The notes beneath the pieces were generated by a model. The model worked only from the letters and a program-made list of their open reading frames with translations. It was not told the origin of the DNA and ran no database searches. DNA of 64,000 nucleotides, from NCBI GenBank assembly GCA_024305405.1, contig JAKNDB010000064.1:496001-560000 (forward strand), given 5' to 3'. The translations under genes and the position numbers were made by a program. This DNA is from Dirofilaria immitis (lineage: Eukaryota; Nematoda; Chromadorea; Rhabditida; Onchocercidae). Shown piece by piece: positions 24,001-36,769 of the stretch; position 1 is the stretch's first letter, and each line of letters begins with the position of its first letter.

Positions 24001-26509
24001 TTACCACTTTTTGCAATTGTTTGTATTGTTCACCACCTTATCTTTTAAAAAAGATGGTTGGAGGAAGTCCTAAGATAATAATTTAGATTGAATTAGAATC
24101 AGACAGATTCCATCCTTTTGATTTCCAGCTGTCTTTAGAAAAATTAGTAATAATAGTAATCACCTGCTTCCTATTCTTTTTACTTTTTGTATTTTTTTTG
24201 TTTTGCTTTTTTAATTCTTATTCCGAAATTAACTATTGTCTTTATGATTGTCTATTTGAAAAATATATCATATACTATCAATGTAGATCAGTACACGATG
24301 TAAAAGCAGTTGCGCATGGAGTTGGGCAAGTTCGGTTTAAAGCAGAAGTAGAATATGATGGACGAACAATTACCAATTTATATCTTTCGGAGTCATGTCA
24401 CATTCCTTCTGTAATTGAGGTCAGTTAATTTACCAAAATTTTAAAAAATAATAAACTTTTTTCAAAAATACTTTGTTGTGTGCATATTTACAAATTTGAA
24501 AAATTTTCAGTCATTTGTTCTTTTTTATGAAAATTTCATCAATTTATGACTCTCTTCTTTTCGACATTTTCTGCAAACATTGCTTCTCTCTTGGTCTTGT
24601 ATATCCCCTGAGAAAAACTAATTTTTCTTTTTTAAGTTGGGAAAGTGCGTCATGTGAAGCTGCAAAAGCAATTAGAATTCTTTTTAATTTTTGCATGCTT
24701 GTAGCAGTTTGGAAGTTTTCAGTGATTTTAGGAATAAAAAATCTCGAAATAAAATAATGGTTTTAGCGAAAGTTTTAAATCCTTTAAAATGGAATGTTTT
24801 CAGGTTCCTCTCTTTTAATTTTTGTTCATACCTGAATTTTTTAATGATCTTTAACTTTTCTGGATTTCTTGTGCTTTCTTGATATAGTCTTCTTCAAATT
24901 TCCAAATTTCCTGTCTTCGGATTCCGAAAATTCAAATTCAATTTTTCAACAAGACATAGATGGGATTTTATTTGATATAGTTAGTGCAATATACTAATCT
25001 CAATCTATAAACAAACAATATTACAAAATCATGCTTGAAATTTTAATAGATTACGTTTCAAATTATATGTTAGCTTCAATCATAAATAAATGAAATTTTT
25101 TTCAGTTTTTTTGACGCTTTTTCTATATAAATATTTGAGATATCATTGTAATTTTGTTAAAAAGTCATATAGTTACGAAATTATATCATTTTTTTTTCAG
25201 AAATAACTTCATGTGTACTTCTTTTCACCCTTCTTTCCAGATGTTTATATAAAGTGAAGCAAATATAGTCTTAAAATAAAATGATTTATTGCATTGAAAT
25301 TTATTGAAACATCTCATAAAATCTTGCCAAAATTTATTGAAGATACTAACCATTTGTTTAGTCGAATATTGCATGGTATTTAAAAGGTAACACTTACTAT
25401 CTTGGAAATTGTTCAATTTTCAGTTCAGAATTTAACGTAATCGTAATTGATATCAGTTATTAGCTACATTTGTTAAACCAAATGCTCCAGTCTTGGGAGC
25501 AGTATCACTTAAGAATGCAAACGTTAAGCAAAATGATATGTTAAGTTCAATTTTCTTTGCCTTCATTTGTTTTTCTCACAAAATTTATGGATTTTGCTCA
25601 CTTTCCTTATGTTCTTCCGATTTCACTTTTTCAGCTCATTCTTTCTTTACTTTTCAAACAAAAAAAAAAATTTGGAAAAGTGTGAAAAGTTAGTGGGCAT
25701 AATCTTAATTTGCAATGCATAGATTTAGATATTTTAATTATTTTTACTACAATGGCCTCTTTGATTGATTGTTAGATGGGAATAAAATATTTATAAATAA
25801 TGACAAAAAAGAATTGAAAATTTTCTTTATTTTTGAATTTTTTCTTTGACAAATCATTGTTCAGTCTTTATTTATTCAAACGAATCAGTCTTTTATTGTA
25901 AAAAAAAAAGAAAGAAAAAGTAATTTATTCCGTGATTCTGGTTTTTGAAAGGAAATCTCATGCATATGCATAATGTTTACTGAAGTTTAAAGGAAAATAT
26001 TTTGCTGAGCAATTTTCAAAATTAATCAATAGTAATAAAAGTCACCGACTTTGAAATTTTTTGATTTTTCCAAAAACTTGAAATTTTATTCCGAACATTA
26101 CAAATCTATCTTATTTAATATAAATATCAATCAAATAAACATCAGTGCTATCTTTATCCAATGCATATTCATTGAATGTTTACAAATGAAAAAAACAAAC
26201 CTGTGGTCAAAGTAGTTTCAAAGATAATGATGAAATTACATTGCGATATGTTGTTTACTAGTGGGTTAATATGGATGAATAATGAGATTTAATAAGTTTA
26301 GCAAATTATTCATTATCCAGGGAAGAGTGATTCTATGTATGGTTTTTCAGGAAGCAAAGAAAATCAAAGATGAAGAAGGATTGCGACGATTCATGTTACA
26401 TCACGGTGAGCATATTGTTAATCGAATAGCTGATGAAGTAGATCGTATTGAAGAAGTGATTACCAAGAAGCATCCAGATGTTAAGCATGTTGATTTGGAA
26501 CCCCTGTAA
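21010..26509 (+). CDS. SLC30A9: Zinc/cation transporter ZnT9 (SLC30A9), complete, ten exons
   Basis: Exons: 21010-21031, 21520-21650, 21891-22010, 22083-22205, 22337-22418, 22667-22914, 23257-23368, 23670-23943, 24287-24419, 26351-26509; 1404 bases, 467 residues, every phase closing without correction. SLC30A9 is a cation-diffusion-facilitator-family protein tied to mitochondrial zinc export. The N-terminus (MMLRTAF, basic, few acids) fits a mitochondrial presequence. A soluble region follows to about residue 145, then about six membrane segments. The metal-site-like pair His170/Asp174 (HSSLD) and the LEDSA segment (294-295) are in the expected helices. HPHAIES, FKAEVEYDGR and the terminal HVDLEPL match family landmarks. 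It is shorter than the human protein (568 residues), mostly at the N-terminus. Intron 6 is GC-AG. Intron 9 (1.9 kb) is unusually long. Confidence 0.93.
22915..23256 (+). other. GC-AG intron of the ZnT9 gene
   Basis: The exon ends in TGG and the next six bases are GCAAGT, the best-known non-GT donor. The acceptor is TTTCAG at 23251-23256. Using it joins Trp242 to Ala243 and gives WAFITLA, which matches the position of WAYCILA in human SLC30A9. The nearest GT, four bases further on, would shift the frame and destroy the downstream similarity. Confidence 0.75.
25450..25545 (+). other. Coding-like island within ZnT9 intron 9
   Basis: After an AG at 25455-25456 (ATATCAG) the plus strand reads LLATFVKPNAPVLGAVSLKN and on for about ten codons in more balanced base composition than the intron around it. 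It is not needed for ZnT9, whose exons 9 and 10 join cleanly across it. It might be a cassette exon, a nested gene exon or a relic. Function unknown. Confidence 0.2.
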
Positions 26510-27187
26510 ACTAGTGAAAAGATTGTTAGCTTTTTTAAAAAAAAGAGAAAAACTATTCTTGTTCCTGATTGATTTGTAAATTTCAGTAGGGTATAGGAGC
26601 ATTTTATCTTGTACCATTTTTTAGGCCTTATTATATTTGCTGAAAAAAAACATTTTCCGTCATCTAGATCTTCATCTTCATATTAAAAATAATATTAGAT
26701 GATAGAACTGAGATTATATTTCAAAATACAAATTTCTAGGAATTCAATTAAATTACGTTTTTTCTTCTTTTGATGTTTCATTCGGGAATTATTGTACAGT
26801 TGTATCATTTATATTTCCTGTTTTATATTTTCTCATTTGCTTTATTATCTTTCCTGTGATATTCCCAGCAGTTTTGATTTATTTGGCACTTTGTCAATTA
26901 GCTTTCCGTATATTATATTTCAGGATATGCTATGTTTTCACTTCCATGATGTATTATCCTAGAAATGCATTCGAAATGTATAATATATATATATATATAT
27001 ATTTCTTAAGGAGCACATAAATAGCGCTTTTTTATGATACGAAGCAGATCATTATTTGAATGTTGAAGTTATGAGTAGCGAATGAATGATGGTGTAACAA
27101 TATGATGGCAATTGACATCATAGAATCTTTAGAATATTCGATGAAAAAAATAGAATAAATATTTCAAAAAATAAGCAAATAGCAATG

Positions 27188-27540
27188 CTATAAAAGAAAA
27201 ATAGGAATTATTTTAATCGTATGATTTTGATATGAATTCCACAAAGACATCACTTCCGTCAAGTTTATCAATTCCTCATCGTTATATCCAATAAAAATTG
27301 TCCCTTGATAAATGTATGTTCCAAGTTTTTTTTTTTCGACAAGTTTTCGAAAATAGCTGCTGGCTGTTTCAAAAATTTCTAGAAGCAAATACGAATAAAT
27401 ATAATGGTTTTCAACGACGACGAAATTAAGAGAATCATCGATTATAGCAAATCTGTTCTTGATCAGGAGCTATCTGCTATCAAAATAATCGTTGATTTTG
27501 AATATTATAAGAATTTTCAGATAAATTTTAATTTGTTTCG
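27188..27540 (-). pseudogene. Possible gene remnant or exon, minus strand
   Basis: One minus-strand frame reads as plausible protein across about 110 codons, interrupted only by a TGA and a TAG. Downstream of the TAG it is open for about 90 codons and includes ENHYIYSYLLLEIFETASSY and LGTYIYQGTIFIGYNDEE. The TAG also forms an acceptor (CAGATAG), so the open part could be a last exon. The opposite strand is open for 63 codons over part of this span, so chance is a real alternative. No family is recognised. Confidence 0.22.
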
Positions 27541-28789
27541 AGACATTCTGAAGATGCATTATAGTATTTCAGTATCCCATAGTTTCCATAGATAAGTGTA
27601 GGAAAGGTCATTTTCAGGAAAAGGCTATTCTGAGTTAAATCTTAACTTTTAAAGTCATTTAATAGAAAGCATCGTTTCTTCCCATAATATAATCAGGTAA
27701 TTATTTCGAAAGCCTATTATGATCATAATCCTTCTGAAACTCTCTTATGGTCTTTGAAGTAGAAAATTTTAAATATTTTGAGTTTAATAGGAAACTAATA
27801 AGCGGCAAGAATCGATTATCTTTAATTTTCAATTCTTCAAAGTTTTAAGGAAAGATTTTGTTAGCAAATCTTACTAATTTATCTTTTGACTCATCCCATC
27901 AAACCATTATTCAATCATTTTTAAATAATAACTTTCTTTACAAACAGTAATACTTTTTCATAATTCATGGGAAAATCGTAATTATAATTTTATCACTATC
28001 CGTAATTCATCTTCATATATCATTGTTATGCATTTAAATGTTATCTCAATTAAATAGTTATTGTTTATTTCTAAAAAGAATAATTACTCTCATCTTTCTT
28101 AGTTTGTATAGCAATTTAAAAAAGTTTTCAATTTTCTTAAACGATCAATGAACAAAAGAGAAAATAATAGCTTATTACAAATTAGGAAAATGTAGAGGAA
28201 GATAATCAAAATGATAAGTCTAAAATGTCCTGATATGATTCTGAAATGTCTCGATGATTTTGAAATGTTGGACGATTCCGAAAGTTTTCGTAATTAATTG
28301 TAAATGCTTCAATAAATTAATTGTTAATTCTCGACATATGGCCAGGTTGTGTTATATCGGATAATATACCTCATTTTTTTATCGATAATAATTATATCAT
28401 CAATTGTTATTCTTTATTTCATACATAATCAATCATTAATTACAAATTATGCCAAATTTTCAATAAAATTTACTTTATATTTTGTTAAAATTTGCAATAG
28501 TTTGTTGTTCCCTATCAACAATTCTCGACTGCTACATTTCAATTCTCGAAAACTGATGACGTATGTTGTTGCATCGAAAATGTAATTCATTATGTTACAA
28601 TTGATTGGTTGGCATAAATATCAATACGGGAATGATATCCAATTAGTATTGCTGAAATTATATTAGACTTAATAGAATTGATAGAATAACCGGAAATTGA
28701 ATACAACTGAAAATGATTAACATTGCGCAAAATTTTCTCAATTATTTCTCTTTAACTTTTAAACTTTAATTCTTGAAAATTGTAAACAA

Positions 28790-29155
<366 letters not shown>

Positions 29156-30008
29156 ATTATTACAATACTACAATAGTTATTCATAACATGCAATTCCTAT
29201 CGTATTTAATTTACTAATTAAAATTATCATTTCTTTACTGTAATCATACAGTAATTGTTCTATTATATTAATTACTGAACAAAAATAATTATGAAAAAAT
29301 AAAAAATTTTATAAATAATAAAATTTCACTTATGTCTATTCCTCAATAAATAATTCAAAAAAAAGAAGGAAAAGTACAAGATGAAAAGGAACTTCTTGAA
29401 CAATAATAATAATTGATGAGAAAATTTTCTTGAACAATAAGTATTGAACAATAAATGTTGAACAATAAAAATGTTAAGTAATAGAATAGAATTAATTGTT
29501 ATCATACCTTTTATTCGAATTTATTCCCTTTCGATAATAGAAATAATCTCATATTAACAATTAATGATAAGCTTTAATCACAATCAATTGATCGAATCTG
29601 CATCATTATTCTGAGCAAATCATGATATAAAATTATATAGCTCATTAGGATATGCGCAAAGATAACGTGTCGCTGAAGTGGTAATATTATCAGAATGGAA
29701 ATTATAATTGGAGAATTCAGTATCATTCCCAATGTTATCTGTAATCATGGAATATAATGATATGAATTATTGATGATAACAAATTAATCAGTAGTTTATC
29801 AGCAGCTTTAGTTTTTCAGTATCAAATTTGAAAATTGAATCAAATTAATTTCCAAATTTCTGCCTTTTCCAATCGCTAGATTTCAATATCTGATTTTAAA
29901 CTATCATGGAATTAATTCTATTTCATCCTTATTTGAAGAAATCTACGCGATTATGGAATTTCCCTTCTGGAATTTGTAATTTTATTCCTTCTAAAAATCA
30001 TTGATATA

Positions 30009-30380
30009 TCAGCTAATAGTAATATGACCATTATCAATGATTTGAGTTGTTGTTGCAGAATCAGTAGTATGATTAATTAGATGATTATTCATTTTACGTT
30101 GCTTTTCACGATACTTCTGATACCGATATCGCCAAATAGTAATCCGTCGTAGAAGCCATGTCATGAATGTTTTAAATGCAACTAGAATAAAGAATAATGC
30201 CAAAATGATAGCTGTACCAATTCCAATCCATGGATCATAATAACGATAGAAGTCATCGGTTGTTCGTGGTGGATTTGAATCCATGAAGTCACGTTTATCC
30301 GGTGTTTTACATGTCGGAAAGCACGAATTACGTTGTTGCTTCTGCTGTTGATGTTGTTGGAGTGCTTCGCGTGTATACAT
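30009..30380 (-). CDS. Small single-pass membrane protein, 123 residues, unrecognised
   Basis: A single open frame with ATG at 30380 and stop at 30009. The N-terminal third is Gln-rich, with two cysteines in SCFPTC. A YDPWIGIG motif precedes a strong membrane helix (about residues 54-72). After it comes a basic, Tyr- and Arg-rich segment (RRITIWRYRYQKYREK), so the C-terminus is probably cytosolic by the positive-inside rule. The tail is Asn/Thr-rich. Base composition is less A+T-rich than the flanks and there is no low-complexity run, which supports real coding. No signal peptide is evident, and an upstream exon cannot be excluded. I do not recognise a family. Confidence 0.6.
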   Translation of the reverse strand: MYTREALQQHQQQKQQRNSCFPTCKTPDKRDFMDSNPPRTTDDFYRYYDPWIGIGTAIILALFFILVAFKTFMTWLLRRITIWRYRYQKYREKQRKMNNHLINHTTDSATTTQIIDNGHITIS

Positions 30381-30639
30381 AATTTTCCAGTAAGTCTTGA
30401 AAATTAAGTTCGTTTAACCAAAACACACTTGTTATATATTATTGTTTTCTCGAGAAATGGAAAAACAGCCACGCCCTATGTAGGTAGTCACGTTGATTCA
30501 AATAAACGAAATTGAAACGATGAAGTCAAACGACGATTGATGAAGGCGAAGCAGACGAAGCAGAAGGAATGAAATGGTAACAATGGAAGAAGAATCAGCG
30601 AAACAATGAAATGATTTCAATGAAGAATGTTGAAATCAA

Positions 30640-30963
30640 AATGATGATGATGATAATGATAATGATGATGAGATGATGATGATAATGATGATGGTAAAAA
30701 TGAAGAAGAAAAGAAAAAGGAAGCGGAGAAAGATGAAAAATAAATTGAAAAAGATAGAAAATTTTCCTCCCACGTAAAGTCAGATTATATTTTTGAAGTA
30801 AAGAAAATAGCAATGAATTGAAATCTAAAGAATTGCTTCTTCAACATTCATCCGTCTATCTATCCATCTATCCATCCATCTGTCATCTATCCATCTATCC
30901 ATCTATCCATCTATCCATTTATTCATCCAGCCATCTCATCTCATCCACCTATCCATCTATCTA
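30640..30963. repeat. (GATGATAAT)n and (ATCC/ATCT)n microsatellites
   Basis: GAT-type repeats at about 30641-30692 and CCATCTAT-type tetranucleotide repeats at about 30851-30963 lie upstream of the small membrane-protein ORF. Confidence 0.88.
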
Positions 30964-31261
30964 TTTTGTTGTCTATTGTTGTTGTTGTTGTTATTTGTTG
31001 TTTAGTTTGCGATATCGATGAAATTTTGGTTTAATTTGCTGCTGCCGCTTTGTTTGATTGTTTGCTTTCTTCTTTGCTGCTTGCTTATATCAATAGAAGA
31101 GAAGAGATACTTATCTATTGCTCAATAGAAGCTAATAATGATAGTGATAGCAATAATGATGATTATTTATTATAATCATGATATAAAAATAAGATTGCCT
31201 CAACAAATTGACAATTTATTCTTGTTTTTTAATAATTATCAAAATTAATTCATATGTTATC

Positions 31262-32489
31262 AATGATAATAATAATAAATAGTAATAATAATAGTAAATA
31301 AATAAATGAATAATAATGAATAATAATAATAATGGTAATAATAATAATAATAATAAATAGTAATAATGATAAAATCTAACAAAAAAAAATCGGATAGCTT
31401 ATTCGCTTATTCGTGTTATTTTAATTGCACATAAAATCAGCCTAAATATAATCAAATAATCTGAAACTTTTTACAAAAAAATGATGGAAATATATATTCT
31501 CGTTTCTTAAATTCTCGATGACGAAAAAGTAGTAATAATTTTTTTCTCGATTTTCTCTTTGCATATTTTATATGATATTTTTTTCCCTGCAAATTTCTAA
31601 GAAGAAAAAAAAGCATAATTTCTTTTTGATTTACACTTACTTATTCTGTGATATTTTTATCTCTAAAATTCTTGAGTCTCGAGCAAAAAAACAATTTTCT
31701 CGATTGACACTTGTATATTTGTTGAAAAAGACGTCAACACCTATATTGCTATTTCTGTCCATTTCTTTTTTTTATTATTATTATTTAATTCGATTTATAT
31801 CCCATTTGTTAGGTATACTTTTCTTTTTTTTTTTTCATATTGCCTTTACTTTACTTTATTTATTTAACTAATCGAGAAAAAGGTGTAATTTGATATAATT
31901 TGAAAATGCGTAATAAACGATGATTAGTAGTTATTTGTAATTTTATTTTTAATAATAAATTTACAATTATTAAATGATTTTCATTTCTGATTATTTTTAC
32001 TAAAATTAAATTCAAATAATCCGAAGAGTAATAAAGAAAAAAACAAAACGAGAGAGTGAAAAAAAAATCAGTTTAAATTAAAAAAAAAGGAAAGAAAAAC
32101 GAAAGAGAAAACGAAGCATTTATAATTTATTATTTATTAATAAATTTTATGAAAAAAAAGATATGAGAAAAAAAAGGAAATATTTATAAAAATTATTTCT
32201 GAAAAAAAATATATTTAAAAATTTTGTTAATTAAAATTTATATAATTTATTTATTCATTTTTAAAACAGAATAAATATTGTTAAAAGTTTAACAATTCTG
32301 TCAGAATATTTTTTGATGAAATTAATTTAAAAGATTGGAAAATAGCAAATTGCTTCTATATCATCACAAGTATATCAATTTCAGAATCCCTTGATTATAT
32401 TTAACCAATGAGAATTCTCGATAATTTATCAACTATCGTATGAGTATCATCATCATTATCAACATCAACATCAACATCATCAACATCAA

Positions 32490-32522
<33 letters not shown>

Positions 32523-33625
32523 TATCACCATCATTAGTCGCTATTCATTCTCGAACTTTTGCGTAAAGTTATAAGCAGTAAATGTAAAAGTGAATAATAT
32601 GCAAATTTAATAATCACATATAAATTTATGTAAAAATAAATTATATGCGAATAAATTTCCAATAATATTAAATGGAATGAATTGTTGAAAAATTCAGCCT
32701 TTCTGATTCTATCATTCTTTCCTATTTTCATTAATAATATATTATTATCGATTGAACGTTTAAATAATTCTTTGGCCATAAAGTTTGGCTAACTATAAAA
32801 TAACTGATTCGGTGATAATCAATTTCAATTTCATTAAATCAAAAATACTTTAATCAATTCAAAACTATGAAAATAACTGATTCAGTGACAATTAATTTCA
32901 ATTTCACTAAATCAAAAATATTTCAATCAATAGAACAACTTCAACAAAATTCAAAAATTTTGAATCATATAATTTTATCAGAATAATTTTATCAATAATT
33001 TACCATTATATAATTATCAAAATTTTATCAACGATTTTTCGTCTTTATTGCATTTATTTGATATTTGGTCTATTTATTGAATTTAATTAATTTCAATTAT
33101 TTATTCATTTCTATGCTTTTAATATATGCATTGTTATATTCACTTATCAGATTGAGCATAATGATAATATAAAATTGAAAGTGCAAAAATGATAAGAAAA
33201 CGAAAAATAAATTATCAAAATTTTAATGAAAAAAAAGTGAAACATTTTAGCGATTGACGAGAGAGAATGGAAAAATGGAAAAGGAAGGTACGATGAGAAA
33301 TAATTTAAAAAAAGCAAACTTTCTTAAGACACCTTAAAGTATTAATTTTTTCTCAATTAATTACTAGCATTAAATGTTCTATTTCAATATCTAATCAAGA
33401 ATAGTAATTATCTTTTAGTAATTAATCGTAAATAATAATATTAGATAATGATAATGAATGACGATTAATAAGTAGTAATGATAATAATAATGAATAACAA
33501 TTAATAAATAATAATAGTGATTATAATAAACAAATAATAATAATGTTAAATAACGAATAATAATTATGATAATAATGAATAATAATAACGATAAATAATG
33601 AATAATGATAATAATAACGATAAAT
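31262..33625. repeat. Scattered AAT/ATG and ATC/AAC triplet repeats
   Basis: AAT-type runs occur at about 31262-31378 and 33425-33625, and an ATC/AAC run at about 32450-32537. The rest of this interval is A+T-rich DNA with no convincing ORF. Confidence 0.8.
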
Positions 33626-34149
33626 CATTTAATTCATATAAATGATTTAACTTTTTAACATTTCAAATAAGGATTTTATCATTATCTAAAAAAGCATTTA
33701 TATGTTTATCATATAAAAATTTTATCATATAAAAAAAGCTAAGCTGAGAAATTGTTCTAATACATTTTATTTAAAAATTTATTCAACTAATTGATTTTAA
33801 AATGAAAAAAATTTTTTAAATTATTTCGTTTTTCCCTAAAATATAGTTTATTGATTTATTGATAAAAATTATTCGCTATCTAATCAATATATCTATCTTA
33901 TAAATAAATGCACTGATAAATATTTTAATTCTATTGCAAATTTATTCAATCTTATCGAAAGGAAAAAAGAAGGAAATAATCAAAAATTTATTAAATTAAA
34001 TATATTTTAGTCGTCGAGAGAATTTGCCAAATTTTAAATGATAAAATTAAAATTATTAAAATATATTGAAAATTCATTTCTTTAATTCTTCAATTCAAAT
34101 TTAAATAAAAATGTTTTTTTATTTCAAAAAGAAAAAATTTCTAAAATAG

Positions 34150-34590
34150 CTTATCTCAATTAATCATTATCATTAATTCTAATCATTGAAGAAGCAATTA
34201 TTAAAAAGAAAAAATTAATCTTATCAAAGATTATTTCATAACGACGCGCAATTATCCCAAGTAATTTCATCACTGATAAAAATATTATTTCCTCTATATT
34301 AAAGATATCTCAATTAATCATTATCATAAATTCTAATCACTGAAAAAATAATTATTAAAAAGAAAAAGAAACTAATCTTATCAAAGATTATTTCATAACG
34401 ACTTCATCAGTGATAAAAATATTATTTTCTCTATATTAAAGATATCTCAATTAATCATTATCATTAGTTCTAATCATTGAAGAAACAATTATTAAAAAGA
34501 AACGGAAACTGATCTTATCAAAAATTATTTCATAATGGCACACAATTTTCCCAAGCAATTTTATCAGTGATAAAAATATTATTTCCTATA
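34150..34590. repeat. Three imperfect copies of an approximately 140-bp unit
   Basis: CTCAATTAATCATTATCATT and the following AAGAAA...TCTTATCAAAGATTATTTCATAACG segment recur near 34153, 34307 and 34447 with substitutions and small indels. Confidence 0.75.
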
Positions 34591-36469
34591 TATTAAAAAT
34601 AAAAATTATAATTTCCAATTTAAATAATATGATGTAGTATTTATTGTAGCGAAATATTTAGAGGAAAAATTTTTCAAATAAATTAGGTAATAATAATATG
34701 TCGAGAATTTAAAGTGAAAAAGATTCGGTGATAATGGAATTGTCGCTAAGTAAGCGAATAAAAATGCATCAATAATACTTATTATTATTATTACATTCTT
34801 ATTTTATTCCATTTTATCACATGACAAGAATATTATATAAGCCTTCTGAATGCTTCAATAAAAATGTCAATTATTCGTTGAATACAAATAGTTTGATTAT
34901 CAAAATATACATGCAAATATATTTTCTCAACTTAATACTAAATCTAATTTAAATGATTGATTAAAAAAAAAAAAAAAAGAAATGCTAAGTTTAAAGTAAT
35001 GATATCATCGAAATTTCCATGTCTTTTTTTTTTTTTCGAACTAATAATATTTATTTTTAAATTTCATTTTAAATAAAAGATATGATTTTTGATCAATAAT
35101 CTAATTTTGAATTTCAACAAATATTTCTTTCTATCATATGTTGTTTTTGTTTTGTTTACATTGTAATTTATTTTTATGCATTATTCTATTTCAATATTTT
35201 CATTTATAGATATCATATTTACTTCAGTAATTGCGGGGATTTTGAAAAATTCTCGAATCCGACGTTTGTTTTAACAATTACGAGAATTTTGCGAGAATTC
35301 TTCATCCGATATTTTATTCCATGATATAACAAATAATATAGAATAATAAGGAATTTTCTTTTTTTTTTAATTTCTTTTAAATTTCTTAGCAAAAAGTGTC
35401 AATGAACGATTAACCATTCATATTGTTTAGCCCATACTTTGGAAATTTTTATCAGTAATGATAAACTACTGAATAGCTCATATCAAAATTGTTAAGATCA
35501 AAAACTAAACTTGATCTTTTTGCTTTTTCCTCCCTTAATTTTTCTTTTGCTTTTTATTTCATTAATTAGTTAATCATTTCGAAAAATTGTATTTTATTCA
35601 TTTTTTAAAATTGAAATTTTATTTTGATATTTTTTTAGAAATCAATCAAAGATAATTTATACAATCAGAAATTCGAACTCTTCCCGTTTTACATTTAATT
35701 TTATAATTAATATTACTAAAATTATTTATTAAAATTTTTCCTAATGAAAATTGTTGTGGAAAAAGTTTCGGCTAAATTTATTATTATTTATGGTAAAGGG
35801 GTTAAGAGAGAGGAAGAAAAGAGAAGAGGGAGAGGGGGAAACAAAAAAAAAAAGAAGGAAAAAGAAAAAGATAAGAAAAATTTGTGATCGATTCGAGAAA
35901 AAGTTTTTGCTCACAGTTTAACAAAAAAAAACATTTGATGATGATGATGGCTTTAGTAAAAATTGTTATCCTTAAAAGAACTATTTCTTTCTTTCTTCTT
36001 CAATTCAAATATAAGCAAAGTGCAACTTTTGAAAATATAAAGAAAGAAATTTAGAAGTAACAAAAACGAAAACGAAAAGCGAAAAGCGAATGGAAAACTG
36101 ACCAAATCATTTAAATGAAAAATTTCTTAAAATATTACATAAATATATGCCGCCTTTTTCTCCTTTTTTCTTTTTCCTTTTTTTTTTCAAAAGAAAAAGT
36201 TATAAAAAAACAATTAAATAAATTTTAAAAGAAAAAGAAAGAATTAAAAGAAAAAAAATAACCAAAAATTTAAGCCATTCAATGGAATAATAAAAATTGC
36301 CAAAAAAAAAAAAATACAAAAGAAAATAAAACAAACAATTTTAGTTTATTTTAAATTTTTATTTCTTTCAAATTTTTCAAATTTCTTTTTTTTCTCAACA
36401 AAATAAAAATATTTGATAAAAATGAAAAATTTTCGTTGATTATTTCTTTAAAAAAAAAAAAAATGTTTA

Positions 36470-36769
36470 ATTCAAATATTTTATAATCAATTGATAACAA
36501 ATTTTATTTAATATTCTCGTAAAAGGTTGGGAAAAAGAATTAACTCGAGAATGATAATTCTAATATCTTATGCTGCTTTTATCGAAATTTCAAATATTTA
36601 GAGTGAACTTATGCGAATTTATCTTTTGATTAAATTATTCAAATATTTTATAATCAATTGATAACAAATTTTATTTAATATTCTCGTAAAAGGTTGGGAA
36701 AACGAATTAACTCGAGAATGATAATTCTAATATCTTATGCTGCTTTTTATCGAAATTTCAAATACTTAT
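36470..36769. repeat. Direct repeat, two copies of about 130 bp
   Basis: 36470-36598 and 36637-36769 are nearly identical (ATTCAAATATTTTATAATCA through GAAATTTCAAATA), separated by about 40 bp. Differences are one substitution in GGGAAAA(A/C)G and one T indel. Confidence 0.88.

Noticed and set aside
27404..27595. 63-codon plus-strand ORF (MVFNDDEIKRII...)
   Set aside because: Overlaps the possible minus-strand remnant; no donor, acceptor or homology, and low-complexity A+T-rich composition.
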